Positions 11,047-20,948 of a DNA stretch of 64,000 nt are shown here, piece after piece. The stretch is taken from the NCBI GenBank assembly GCA_019203745.1, contig CP078104.1, forward strand, positions 806,001-870,000, given 5' to 3'. The notes below the pieces were generated by a model, which was given only the letters and a program-made list of their open reading frames with translations, was not told where the DNA came from and did no database searches. The position numbers and the translations under genes are program-made. Source of the DNA: Chryseobacterium sp. E1. GTDB lineage: Bacteria > Bacteroidota > Bacteroidia > Flavobacteriales > Weeksellaceae. Each line of letters starts with the position of its first letter. The first letter of the stretch is position 1.

Positions 11047-12637
11047 ATGTCAGACTTAATCAAAGAAATACAAAAAGAAAGACCTTCGGGATCATTTCCC
11101 ACCCGGATGCCGGAAAAACAACTCTTACAGAAAAGTTACTTCTTTTCGGGGTGCCATTCAGGAAGCCGGTGCGGTAAAATCCAACAAAATAAAAAAAGGA
11201 GCGACCTCCGACTTTATGGAAATTGAAAGACAGAGAGGAATCTCCGTAGCAACTTCCGTATTGGCTTTTGAATATAGAGACCACAAGATCAACATCCTGG
11301 ATACACCCGGTCACAAAGATTTTGCAGAAGATACGTACAGAACTTTAACGGCTGTAGATTCAGTAATTGTAGTGATTGACGTGGCAAAAGGGGTTGAGGA
11401 ACAGACTGAAAAACTGGTTCAGGTATGCAGAATGAGAAACATCCCAATGCTGGTATTCATCAATAAGCTTGACCGTGAGGGGAAAGATGCCTTCGATCTT
11501 TTGGATGAAGTGGAACAAAAATTAGGGTTAACGGTTTGTCCTCTTTCTTTACCTATTGGTATGGGAAGCGATTTCCAGGGATTTATAATATCTGGGAAAA
11601 CAATATCCAGCTGTTCCTGGAAGAGAAAAAACAGAAGGTTGGGGATTCTATTAAATTTGATGATATTAACGATTCTTCAATAGACGAAGTTATCGGAGAA
11701 AAAGCTGCCGGTACTTTAAGAGAAGAACTTGATCTGGTTCAGTCGGTTTACCCTGAGTTTAACCGTGAAGATTATATGAAAGGTGATTTACAGCCTGTTT
11801 TCTTCGGTTCAGCTTTGAACAACTTTGGAGTTCGTGAATTATTGGATGCTTTCATCGATATTGCTCCAATGCCGCAGCCAAAAGAAAGTGATACCCGTGT
11901 AGTAAAACCCGAAGAAAGTACATTCACAGGATTTGTATTCAAGATCCATGCGAATATGGACCCGAAACACAGAGACAGACTAGCTTTCGTAAAAATTGTT
12001 TCCGGAACTTTCAAAAGAAATGAAAACTACCTGTTGGTAAGAGAAGGTAAAAAGATGAAATTCTCCTCTCCTAATGCATTCTTTGCTGATAAAAAGAGGT
12101 GGTGGAAGAAAGTTTCCCCGGAGATATCGTTGGTCTTCATGATACGGGAAGTTTCAGAATCGGTGATACGCTGACCGGAGGTGAAAAGCTTAGCTTCAAA
12201 GGGATTCCAAGCTTCTCTCCAGAGCATTTCCGTTATATCAATAATAATGATCCGCTTAAGGCTAAGCAATTGGCTAAAGGTATTGATCAGCTGATGGATG
12301 AAGGGGTTGCACAGCTGTTTACCCTGGAAATGAACGGAAGAAAGATCATCGGAACTGTAGGAGCCCTTCAGTACGAGGTTATCCAATATCGTCTAGAGCA
12401 TGAATACGGGGCAAAATGTACTTATGAACCTCTTTCAATGCATAAAGCATGTTGGGGGAGGCTGATGAAAAATCTGAAGAATTCAAAGAATTTGCAAGAT
12501 TAAAACAAAGATTCCTGGCGAGAGATAAATACAATCAATTGGTATTCCTTGCAGACTCCTCGTTTACCATTCATATGACGCAGGAGAAATTCCCGAATGT
12601 GAAACTGCACTTCATCAGTGAGTTCAGAGACAATTAA
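11047..12637 (+). CDS. prfC: Peptide chain release factor 3
   Basis: About 531 residues when repaired, the usual RF3 length. GTPase motifs in order: [15 protein letters not shown] (G1), [13 protein letters not shown] (G2/switch I), LDTPGHKDF (G3) and [11 protein letters not shown] (G4). Domain II follows, with [17 protein letters not shown] and [19 protein letters not shown], and then domain III ([11 protein letters not shown]). RF3 is a translational GTPase that recycles RF1 and RF2 from the ribosome. Five breaks, each one base short: A5 at 11072-11076, G4 at 11148-11151, G3 at 11578-11580, A5 at 12091-12095 and G5 at 12454-12458. The RF2 gene is also in the window, though far away. Confidence 0.95.
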
Positions 12638-12663
12638 TAACAGGTGAAATCGCTGAAACATAT

Positions 12664-12696
12664 AAATCCGTAGAAATTTTTCTGCGGATTTTTTTA
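12664..12696 (+). terminator. Terminator after prfC
   Basis: Long stem AAATCCGTAGAAA / TTTCTGCGGATTT with one wobble pair, followed by a T run, 26 bases past the stop. Confidence 0.8.
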
Positions 12697-13525
12697 TTAT
12701 TGAAACATTAAGAAAAATTAAGAAGATAAGAATATTAAGAAGAAGCTTGCTTTAAGGTTTAAAGCTAAAAATCTTTGATTTCTCATCTTATTTATCTTAA
12801 AACCTTCATTCTCCTTAATGGTTTAAAAATATTGCTTAACCACAAAAGTCACAAAGTTTTTTAAACACTTTAGTTCACGTAAATAAGTTCACAACTGTAC
12901 CGCATAAGAAGTACACAGAAGTTTTGAAAATCTATGATTTTCTTATTATTGAAACATTAAGAAAAATTAAGCAGATAAGAATATTAAGAAGGAGCTTTCG
13001 CTTTAAGGGTTACAGCTAAAGAAAATTTTGATTTTCCACCTTAACTTATCTTAAAACCTTCATTATCCTTAATGGTTTAAAAATATTGTTTAACCACAAA
13101 AGTCACAAAGTTTTTTAAACACTTTAGTTCACGTAAGTAAGTTCACAACTGTACCGCATAAGAAGTACACAGAAGTTTTGAAAATCTATGATTTTCTTAT
13201 TATTGAACATTAAGAAGCTTTCGCTTTAAGGATTATAGCTAATTTTTTTTTGATTTTCCACCTTAACTTATCTTAAAATTTTCATTATCCTTAATGGTTA
13301 AAAATATTGTTTAACCACAAAAGTCACAAAGTTTTTTAAACACTTTAGTTCACGTAAGTAAGTTCACAACTGTACCGCATAAGAAGTACACAGAAGTTTT
13401 GAAAATCTATGATTTTCTTATTATTGAACATTAAGAAGCTTTCGCTTTAAGGATTATAGCTAATTTTTTTTTGATTTTCCACCTTAATTTATCTTAAAAT
13501 CTTCATTCTCCTTAATGGTTTAAAA
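12694..13525. repeat. Tandem non-coding repeat, about 3.4 units of 231-254 bp
   Basis: Units begin at 12694, 12943, 13197 and 13428 (unit lengths 249, 254, 231, and a partial last one). Each unit starts TTATTATTGAA and carries AACCACAAAAGTCACAAAG, TTCACAACTGTACCGCATAA and a CTTAATGGTT segment. The 5' part (ATTAAGAA-type words) and the 3' part (TTCTCCTTAATG) are imperfect inverse complements, so each unit could fold. Internal deletions shorten units 3 and 4. No open reading frame is seen. It fills the 1.1-kb gap between prfC and the DUF4349 gene; from 13526 to 13750 I see only AT-rich leader sequence. Confidence 0.85.
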
Positions 13526-13750
13526 TTAACTCCAAACCAGAGAAATTCCTCGCAGCCAAAGCTTTGTAATAAAGCATAAAACTTTATTGTTGTAACATTA
13601 TAAAAATGAAGAAAGCTTTTGTAAATCTTTTGTAAAACAAATACAAAACTCTGAATATAAATCAGTTACTATTTTACCAGCACAATACATTCTATTTACA
13701 ATCTTTACAAGAACTTCCACTCTAATTTTACTTTATCAAAAATCAACATT

Positions 13751-14675
13751 ATGAAAAAGTTCGTATTACTAGTTGCTATATCAAGTACATTTATTATGTG
13801 TCAAAAGCAAACTGCCAAGTTTGAAGAGGTATCAAATTCTATAGACAGTGCTTCTGCAGTAGCCACCGATGCTATTGATCACGCAAGCAAAACTGCAGAC
13901 ATGGCCCTTGACTCTGCCAGCATTAAAATAAAAGATTTTGAAAACACTAAAAATGATATTCAGGAAAAAATAGAAACTACCTCCAAAATGGTAGATTCCC
14001 TGTCTGACAAGATCACTTCTACAAAACTGGAATCTAAAATTGAGAAAAAGATTCAGCGGAAAAAAAAGCGGAAAAGATTGTGGTGAATGTTCCTGCTCCA
14101 AAAGTAATCAAAGAAACCAAAATTGTTTACAAGGATAAGCCAAAAATGACAGCTATGAACTGAAGGACAGAATGGTAAAATCGGGCTATATTTCTGTAAA
14201 GGCAGATAATGCTGAAACGGTAAAGGAAATAATCCGGGAAGAAGCCATCAGAAAAAACGGCTATATTAAAAGTGAAAACCTTTCGTATATAGAGTCTGCG
14301 AATCGCCGTGAAGAAGATCAGAAAATGTACAACATGGATATTAAGGTGCCTATCCAGCATTTTGATGGTCTAATGGAAGCTTTAAACAGTAATATCGGGG
14401 ATATTGAAACCAGAGACATCCAGGTTTCGGGCCGTCAGTATGCAGACAATACAATCTGCAGTATCAATGTAAGTATTCTGGATAAAACAGGAGCTGAAAA
14501 AGAGCCTAAAACTTTCGGAGGAAAATCACTGGCTGCCATTGAATCAGGCTGGGACGTTATCACATCCGTTTTCCTGTTTATTCTACCGTTGTGGCCGTTA
14601 TTTCTGATCGGAGGAATCGGATATTATTTTTATAAAAAAGAAACAAAAACATTCCCGGTTAAAAATTCACCATAG
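13751..14675 (+). CDS. DUF4349 domain-containing putative lipoprotein
   Basis: About 308 residues. The N-terminal segment MKKFVLLVAISSTFIMCQ has a lipobox-like end (FIMC), so it is probably lipid-anchored. A Ser/Asp/Ala/Lys-rich helical region (25-130) follows. Then comes a DUF4349 core (about 140-260, with VKSGYISVKADNAE, IREEAIRKNGYIKSEN and VPIQHFDGLMEALN), then a C-terminal membrane helix (WDVITSVFLFILPLWPLFLI) and a basic tail. The family resembles the periplasmic coiled-coil domain of envelope proteins; its role is unknown. Breaks: A5 at 14044-14048 and A5 at 14142-14146 each lack one A. Confidence 0.8.
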
Positions 14676-14852
14676 ATTTTCAAAGTTCAGCATCCGTGAT
14701 GGATTTTTTTAATATTTTTTAATGCTTTTTAGCATTTATAATCAATTCTTTTATTAATTTTATCAGACAAAGAATTTTCGTTACCATGCGAAGTTCGATA
14801 TGAACCCGGAAATTTTTATTTCATATATTAATATTTTGTGATTTGGTGTAAA

Positions 14853-14880
14853 AATAAGGCCCTCAACCGAGAGCCTTATT
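14853..14880. terminator. Bidirectional terminator between convergent genes
   Basis: Stem AATAAGGC(C)CTC / GAGAGCCTTATT, with A and T runs on either side, lies between the stops of the DUF4349 gene and the small membrane protein gene. Confidence 0.75.
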
Positions 14881-14884
14881 TGTT

Positions 14885-15250
14885 TTATTTCATATTCACT
14901 ACTTTGTCTACTACAAACTTTGTGTTTCCTCTCCACGGAAGAGCACCATTGTATCTTTTTGTAATGGAGATCAAAGGTTTTACCACTATTGGTTTCCAGT
15001 TGTTTGAAAACTTCCGGGTCATCTACAGAAAACTCAAACTCGTAGCTTGTAAGACCTCCTGTTTTTCCTTTTCCAAAACCTTCCTGAATCAGTTTACCTT
15101 CATAAGTTTTGAAGATATAGCCTTTTTCATGGCATAATTCAGGTATCCGGATTTCACTCCTTCGCCAAAGACGAAGTAATATTTATACCATACAAATACT
15201 CCTAACAATAGCAGTACGACACCTAGGGTGATCCACAAAGATTTTTTCAT
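14885..15250 (-). CDS. Small membrane-anchored protein, unknown function
   Basis: 121 residues when repaired. One N-terminal membrane segment (about 4-26, KSLWITLGVVLLLLGVFVWY) is followed by a soluble domain with GYLNYAMKKGYIFKTYEGKL, then GGLTSYEFEFSV, and a final LPWRGNTKFVVDKVVNMK. Proteins of this shape are common next to housekeeping genes in flavobacteria; I do not know a function. It has two compensating breaks: T5 at 15123-15127 is one short and T5 at 14956-14960 is one too long. The start is the ATG at 15248-15250. Confidence 0.7.
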
Positions 15251-15271
15251 AAGCAGTGTGTTTTAAAATGA

Positions 15272-16411
15272 TTATTTTGCGATACTTCTGGAGATCACGA
15301 TTTTCTGGATTTCAGAAGTTCCTTCATAAATCTGAGTGATTTTTGCGTCTCTCATTAATCTTTCTACGTGGTATTCTTTCACATATCCATATCCACCGTG
15401 AATCTGTACAGCCTCAATGGTAGTATCCATTGCTACCTGAGAAGCATATAATTTTGCCATAGCTCCGCTTTCAGAGATATCTTTTCCTGCATCTTTTTCA
15501 CATGCAGCCTTGAAGCAAAGCATTCTTGCAGCGGTGATCTGAGTTGCCATATCAGCCAGTTTGAAGGCAATTGCCTGGTGGTTGATGATTTCTGTTTTGA
15601 AAGCTTTTCTTGTTTTAGCATATTTCAATGCCAGTTCGTAAGCTCCGGAAGCAATTCCTAAAGCCTGAGAAGCGATTCCTATTCTTCCTCCGTTCAATAC
15701 AGCCATCGCAAAATTGAACCCGAATCCGTCTTCACCGATTCTGTTTTCTTTTGGTACTTTTACGTTGTTGAAGATCAAAGAGTGTGTATCACTTCCTCTG
15801 ATTCCCAGTTTGTCTTCTTTCGGTCCGATTTCAAAACCTTCCCATCCTCTTTCTACGATGAAAGCATTGATTCCTTTGTGTTTTTTCTCAGGATCAGTCT
15901 GAGCAATTACGATATAATAAGAAGCTGTACCACCGTTTGTGATCCAGTTTTTAATACCATTCAAAAGGTAGTAATCTCCTTTATCTTCAGCAGTTGTTTT
16001 CTGAGAAGTTGCATCAGAACCTGCTTCCGGCTCAGATAATGCAAAAGCTCCGATTACCTGCCCGCTTGCAAGAGGAGTAAGATATTTTACTTTTTGCTCT
16101 TCAGAAGCAAATTTTTCAAGACCGGCACAAACCAATGAGTTGTTTACAGACATTACAACAGCTGCAGAAGCATCCACTTTTGCAATTTCCTCCATTGCCA
16201 GCACGTAAGAAACACTGTCCATACCTGCACCGCCGTATTTTGGATCCACCATCATTCCCAAAAGACCCATTTCTCCCATTTTCTTCACCTGCTCTACAGG
16301 GAATTTCTGGTCACGGTCTCTTTCAATCACTTCAGGTAATAGTTCGTTTTGTGCAAAGTCTCTTGCCGCCTGCTGAATCATCAGCTGTTCTTCCGATAAA
16401 TTAAAGTCCAT
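15272..16411 (-). CDS. Acyl-CoA dehydrogenase
   Basis: 379 residues, no frame breaks. The start is MDFNLSEEQLMIQQAARDFA, the usual N-terminus, 42 bases inside a longer reading frame. Motifs: GAFALSEPEAGSDATS (substrate/FAD contact), WITNGG, GGYGYVKEYHVERLMRDAKI, and IYEGTSEIQ, which carries the catalytic glutamate of the short/branched-chain type. The enzyme performs the FAD-dependent alpha-beta desaturation of acyl-CoA and passes electrons to ETF. It is transcribed away from the acyl-CoA ligase gene at 16731, and the two probably act in the same beta-oxidation or branched-chain pathway. The exact chain-length preference cannot be read from sequence. Confidence 0.95.
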   Translation of the reverse strand: MDFNLSEEQLMIQQAARDFAQNELLPEVIERDRDQKFPVEQVKKMGEMGLLGMMVDPKYGGAGMDSVSYVLAMEEIAKVDASAAVVMSVNNSLVCAGLEKFASEEQKVKYLTPLASGQVIGAFALSEPEAGSDATSQKTTAEDKGDYYLLNGIKNWITNGGTASYYIVIAQTDPEKKHKGINAFIVERGWEGFEIGPKEDKLGIRGSDTHSLIFNNVKVPKENRIGEDGFGFNFAMAVLNGGRIGIASQALGIASGAYELALKYAKTRKAFKTEIINHQAIAFKLADMATQITAARMLCFKAACEKDAGKDISESGAMAKLYASQVAMDTTIEAVQIHGGYGYVKEYHVERLMRDAKITQIYEGTSEIQKIVISRSIAK

Positions 16412-16730
16412 AAAAAAATAATTAGATAGCCGTAAATTTACACTTTTAAGCAAATCTGAAAAAATTAAATTAGAAGCAGCGAAAACAGTATATTGAAGGG
16501 GTTTAAGATGCAGGCTCCGGATCTCAGATTGCAGGATAGAAACTACATATTTTACAGGATGGAGATCAGGTAATCCGGCTTAAAATAACTCCACAATTCC
16601 TGTTTACGGCCTTCTTTTTGATAGAAGATGCTATGGTAAGCATTTAACTAATTTTCATTTATTACAATCAGAGGTCTACAATTAAAAAAATGCTTATATT
16701 TAGATTTCTTTATAAATTATTTAAAAAATC
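16412..16730. other. Intergenic region between divergent fatty-acid genes
   Basis: It should hold both promoters. I see AT-rich stretches but no convincing consensus promoter, operator or repeat. Confidence 0.4.
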
Positions 16731-18505
16731 ATGACGATCAAGAGATTATTCGATATTCCACACTACGCTTTAGAGAAATATCCTAAAACGGATATGTTTG
16801 TAACCAAATATCATGGTGAATGGAAAAAACTTCTACGCAGGAGTTTATCAATGAGGGAAATAAGATATCCAGGGGTTGCTGAAGCTGGGCATAAAACCCG
16901 GGGATAAGATTGCTCTGATTACGACCAATTCCCGTACGGAATGGGCTATTATGGATTTCGGACTTTCCCAGATTGGAGTCGTTTCCGTACCGGTTTATCC
17001 AAGTATTTCTCCGGAAGATTATGAATTTATCTTCAATAATGCCGAAATTCAGTACTGCTTTGTCTCTGATAAGGAGCTTTTGAATAAAGTGATGAAAGTA
17101 AAGCATAATATTCCGAGTCTGCAGGAATTTTTACTTTTGACAACATCAGCGGGGCTGCCAACTGGAGAGAAATCCTGGATCTTGGTAAAGATGAATCCAC
17201 ACAGATTGAAGTGGATGACCTTTCCAATGCCATCAATACCGAAGATCTGGCTACTATTATTTATACTTCCGGAACGACGGGAAGACCTAAAGGTGTAATG
17301 CTTACCCATAATAATATCGTTTCCAACGTTCTGGGCTCCATTCCGAGAATTCCGAAGAAAAGAAGCCTGGACTATAAAGAAACAAGGGCACTGAGCTTCC
17401 TTCCTATCTGCCATATTTTTGAAAGAATGCTGTTTTACCTTTACCAGTACAACGGTTTTTCTCTCTATTTTGCTGAAAGCATTGAAAAAATGAGTGAAAA
17501 CGTGAAAGAAGTGAAACCACATTATATGACGGTAGTTCCAAGACTGGTAGAAAAGGTATACGATAAGATTTATAATACAGGTTCTTCTGCAGGAGGATTA
17601 AAATCAAAAATATTCTTCTGGGCATTAAACCTGATCTCCAAAAAGAAAACCATTTCAAAACCTTCAGGGCTTCAGGAAATCATTGCTGATAAACTGGTTT
17701 TTTCCAAATGGAGAGAAGGTTTGGGTGGTGAGATCGTGACTCTGGTTTCCGGATCTGCAGCATTGTCTACAAGGCTTAATTTAATGTTTCAGAATGCCGG
17801 AATTCCTATTCTGGAAGGGTATGGTTTAACAGAAACCTCGCCGGTAATTTCCGTAAACAGTTTTGAAAAAATGAAAGTAGGTACGGTAGGAATTCCATTG
17901 GATAATTTAAAGGTAAAAATCCAGGAAGACGGTGAAATTACCGTAAAAGGTCCATCCGTATTCAAAGGATATTTCCAAAACGAAGAAATGACCAAAGAAG
18001 CGTTTACCGAAGATGGATTCTTTAAAACCGGAGATATAGGCCATATCGACAGTGATGGGTTTTTACAGATCACCGACCGTAAGAAGGAAATGTTCAAAAC
18101 ATCCGGCGGAAAATATATCGCCCCTCAAACCATTGAGAATTTGGCCAAAGCCTCAAAATTCATTGAGCAGATCATGGTAGTAGGTGATGGTGAAAAAATG
18201 CCATGTGCCCTGGTACAGCCTGATTTTGAATTTGCCAAAAGCTGGGCGATGAGAAATAACCTTAACATCGGTTCTACGCCGGAAGAAATTGCAAAGAGTA
18301 CAGAATTGAAGCAGAGAATTGAAAAAGAAATTGACGGAATCAATGAACATCTTGGCAACTGGGAGAAAATCAAAAGATTGAGCTTACTCCAGAGGTATGG
18401 AGTATTGAAACCGGATTGCTTACTCCAACGTTAAAACTGAAGAGAAAAGCCGTAAAAGAGAAGTTTATAGCGCTTTATAATAAGATGTATGAGCATCAGG
18501 ATTAA
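16731..18505 (+). CDS. Long-chain fatty acid--CoA ligase (AMP-binding)
   Basis: About 592 residues when repaired, typical for the FadD15/ACSL type. Adenylation motifs: YTSGTTGRPKGVMLTHNN (P-loop), GYGLTETSPVIS, and TGDIGHIDSDGFLQITDRKK followed by EMFKTSGGKYIAP, with the hinge and ATP-binding aspartate. It activates free fatty acids to acyl-CoA via an acyl-AMP. Four breaks, each one base short: A6 at 16824-16829, G4 at 16872-16875, T5 at 17128-17132 and T2 at 18378-18379. The repaired C-terminus reads KRKAVKEKFIALYNKMYEH. It is divergent from the acyl-CoA dehydrogenase. Confidence 0.94.
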
Positions 18506-18514
18506 ATAAAATAT

Positions 18515-18543
18515 AAACCGCTTTATTTTGAGGCGGTTTTTTT
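18515..18543 (+). terminator. Terminator after the acyl-CoA ligase
   Basis: Stem AAACCGC / GCGGTTT with an 11-base loop and a following T run, ten bases past the stop. Confidence 0.75.
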
Positions 18544-18573
18544 ATAGGTTTCATAGTGATGAATTACTAGGTT

Positions 18574-18626
18574 TTGGCTAAAGCCAATGGGTTTTGTTTA
18601 TTAAAAAAACGGGCTAAAGCCCGTTT
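18574..18626. repeat. Two hairpins sharing the core GGCTAAAGCC
   Basis: TTGGC-TAAA-GCCAA at 18574-18587 and AAACGGGC-TAAA-GCCCGTTT at 18607-18626 have the same loop and overlapping stems. They look like two copies of a short dispersed palindromic element. Confidence 0.6.
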
Positions 18627-18642
18627 CTATTGAATTTTTATT

Positions 18643-18677
18643 CTCTCACGGATTTTGCTGATGACGCAGATTTTTTT
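18643..18677. repeat. Dispersed repeat copy A (related to 54569-54600)
   Basis: CTCTCACGGATT then GATGACGCAGATTTTT. The same layout (CTCGCAGATTTCACAGATTACG then CAGATTTT) occurs in the intergenic region before the DedA gene. Non-coding. Confidence 0.5.
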
Positions 18678-18687
18678 AACACAATCC

Positions 18688-18762
18688 TTGTCATTCCGTA
18701 GGAATCCAACCCCGCATTTTTATGCTACTATGTAGAGATTCCTCCGTCGTCGGAATGACAAA
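18688..18762. repeat. 75-bp inverted-repeat element with GGAATGACA ends
   Basis: The outer arms TTGTCATTCCG and CGGAATGACAA are perfect complements; inner arms AGGAATC and GATTCCT also pair. The result is a near-perfect structured element in an intergenic space. Together with 18574-18677 it fills the 394-base gap between the acyl-CoA ligase and the next gene. Confidence 0.7.
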
Positions 18763-18849
18763 AACTGCTATAAGACAATTAACAGTATTTATAAAAAGCA
18801 TCTGTGTTATTTGTGAAAGCATTTGTGTAACTTGTGTTTCAACAAAACA

Positions 18850-18879
18850 AAAAAGCTGTCTCAAAATGAAACAGCTTTT
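18850..18879 (-). terminator. Terminator after the zinc-ribbon-like gene
   Basis: AAAAGCTGT / ACAGCTTTT stem with extra pairs (CTCA-TGA) and T run on the minus strand. Confidence 0.7.
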
Positions 18880-18899
18880 GTATGATTTAAAATCAATAA

Positions 18900-19675
18900 T
18901 TAGAATTTAATTACAGACTTCATTTTTTCGTTTTCTTCCATTACCAACTCGTCATCAACAAGGATTTTTCCAGAGTGCTCATCAATAATGATTTTCTTTC
19001 TCTGAGCGATTTCCATTTGCTTTTGAGGTGGAATCGTAAAGAAAGATCCTTTCGGAGCTCCTCTTTCCAATCCTACTACTGCAAGACCGTTGATAGAGTT
19101 TGTTCTGATTCTGTTGTAAGAAGCTAATAATCTCTCGTCAATTTTACCAGCGAATTCTTTAGACTGCTCCAGAAGATACTCTTCTTCTTTCTGAGTTTCA
19201 GAAATCAATCCTTCCAATTCTTCTTTCTTGAATTTCAGGTGATTTTTCAGGTCGTTGATCTTAGCGTTCAGTTCGCTTAAAGTTTCGTTTTTGTGAGCGA
19301 TTTTAGCTCGAATTCTTTAATTCTTTTTTCAGCAAGCTGAATTTCCAGATCCTGGAATTCCATTTCTTTTCCTAATGCTTCAAATTCTTTATTGTTTCTT
19401 ACATTATCCTGCTGAGATTTGTATTTCTCAATTAGAGTTTTTGCATGGTTGATTACTTCATGCTTCGTTTTGATCTGATCTTCCTGATCTTTGATGTCTG
19501 CATGAAATTTTTCAGCTCTTTTCTCAAGACCTTCAATCTCGATTTCAAGATCTTCAACTTCAATTGGCAATTCTCCTCTAGTATTTCGGATTTCATCCAA
19601 TCTTGAATCAATGATCTGTAAATCGTATAAAGCTCTTAATTTTTCTTCAACTGAAATATCGTTGGTTTTTGCCAT
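18900..19675 (-). CDS. C4-type zinc-ribbon family coiled-coil protein lacking the cysteines
   Basis: About 258 residues. A long helical coiled coil (residues 10-175) is followed by a C-terminal region aligned with the DUF164 / C4 zinc-ribbon family: LERGAPKGSFFTIPPQKQME then IAQRKKIIIDEHSGKILVDDEL. In the family these segments normally read GACGGC and CxxCGRILV. Here all four zinc cysteines are replaced (A-P-K-G-S; D-E-H-S-G). The fold may persist without zinc. It starts two bases after the Nif3-like stop, so the genes form one operon, a pairing common in flavobacteria. One break: T4 at 19301-19304 should be T5. Function unknown. Confidence 0.85.
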
Positions 19676-19677
19676 AT

Positions 19678-20775
19678 TTAAATGAAATAATTTACTGGGT
19701 TTGTTTTTTCAATAGATTTTGAAATTGCAAATGTACTAAATTTTTGTGATAAAATTTCAAATAATTGTTGACTTACAAATTGTTCTGATTCATAATGTCC
19801 TATATCACAGATCAGCATTTTAGACTCAGCGAGAAAATAGTCGTGATATTTAAGATCTCCGGTAAGGTAAGCGTCACATTTTCTGGAAGCTGCAGCTCTT
19901 ATCCCGCTGGCCCCGGATCCGCCAAGCACCCCTACTCTTTTGATTTTTTTATTGTTGAACGCCGAGTGTTTGATCACTTCGAGTCCAAATTTTTCCTTCA
20001 CCAGTTTTAAGAAATCTCTTTCGTCCATTTCTTCTTCCAGTTCACCATACATTCCTAATCCTGCATGATGATTTTTGTTATCCAGACTGTATATCTGATA
20101 AGCGACTTCTTCGTAGGGATGGGCAGCTTTCATCACTCCTACAATCTGACCTTCCTTATGGCTTTCAAAAATCACTGAAATCATATTTTCATCTGCATTC
20201 TCACGGATGTTCTGCTGTCCGGAAAACGGATTTGAGCCTTCAATGGGTCTGAAGGTACCGTTTCCATTAACGGTGAAGCTGCATTCATCATAAAATCCGA
20301 TATTTCCTGCTCCGGCTGAAAACATTGCTTCTTTTACTTTTTCAGAATATTCTTTCGGTACAAAAACAGTAAGCTGTTTCAGGTTATTTTCCTTGGGCTG
20401 AAGAATCTTCATATTCTTTAATCCCAACTGGCTGCAAATACCGTGATTGACTCCAAAGAAATCGTTATCAAACGCTGTATGAACAGCATAAATTGCAATT
20501 TTATTTTCAATGGCTTTTAAAACTGCTCTTTCTACATAGTTTTTCCCGGTCAAAGATTTCAGGCCGGAAAATATAATGGGATGAAAACATACAATCAGGT
20601 TGCAGTTTCTTTCCATGGCTTCCTCCACCACATTTTCCAGGGCATCATGGCACACTAAAATTCCGGACACATCACGGTCGGGAACTCCGCATAATAATCC
20701 TACATTATCAAAATCCTCGGCCTGTCTGATACTGATTTCTTCTTCAATCCTGGCAATTACAGTTCTTAGCTTCAT
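19678..20775 (-). CDS. Nif3-like dinuclear metal center protein
   Basis: 365 residues, unbroken. Metal-binding motifs of the Nif3/YbgI (GTP cyclohydrolase I type 2-like) family are present: FHPIIF, HTAFDN, TGDLKYHD and GHYESE supply the His, Asp and Glu ligands of a di-metal site. The middle insertion (about 125-240, LTVFVPKEYSEKVKEAMF and AAHPYEEVAYQIY) is the PII-like CutA-type domain found in long family members. It forms a hexameric toroid in known structures. The biochemical role is unresolved. It is the first gene of a two-gene operon. Confidence 0.92.
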   Translation of the reverse strand: MKLRTVIARIEEEISIRQAEDFDNVGLLCGVPDRDVSGILVCHDALENVVEEAMERNCNLIVCFHPIIFSGLKSLTGKNYVERAVLKAIENKIAIYAVHTAFDNDFFGVNHGICSQLGLKNMKILQPKENNLKQLTVFVPKEYSEKVKEAMFSAGAGNIGFYDECSFTVNGNGTFRPIEGSNPFSGQQNIRENADENMISVIFESHKEGQIVGVMKAAHPYEEVAYQIYSLDNKNHHAGLGMYGELEEEMDERDFLKLVKEKFGLEVIKHSAFNNKKIKRVGVLGGSGASGIRAAASRKCDAYLTGDLKYHDYFLAESKMLICDIGHYESEQFVSQQLFEILSQKFSTFAISKSIEKTNPVNYFI

Positions 20776-20847
20776 ACGTCTCTATTTTACAGTACAGCGA
20801 AGATATTAATTTTAGTAAAATTCTCCGGAAAATTCTTTACAATAAAA

Positions 20848-20871
20848 AAACCGGTATGAGACAACCGGTTT
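20848..20871 (-). terminator. Terminator after the 20949-21743 gene
   Basis: AAACCGGT / ACCGGTTT stem; the minus strand continues into a T run. Confidence 0.7.
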
Positions 20872-20948
20872 GAACCTAATATGAAATCAAAAACTTTAAT
20901 CTTTAAACAAAGATACTCTTGTAAATGAATCTACTACTACACCACAGC

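Noticed and set aside
12694..13525. CRISPR array
   Set aside because: Repeat units are about 240 bp and adjacent, with no short repeat/spacer pattern and no cas genes near.
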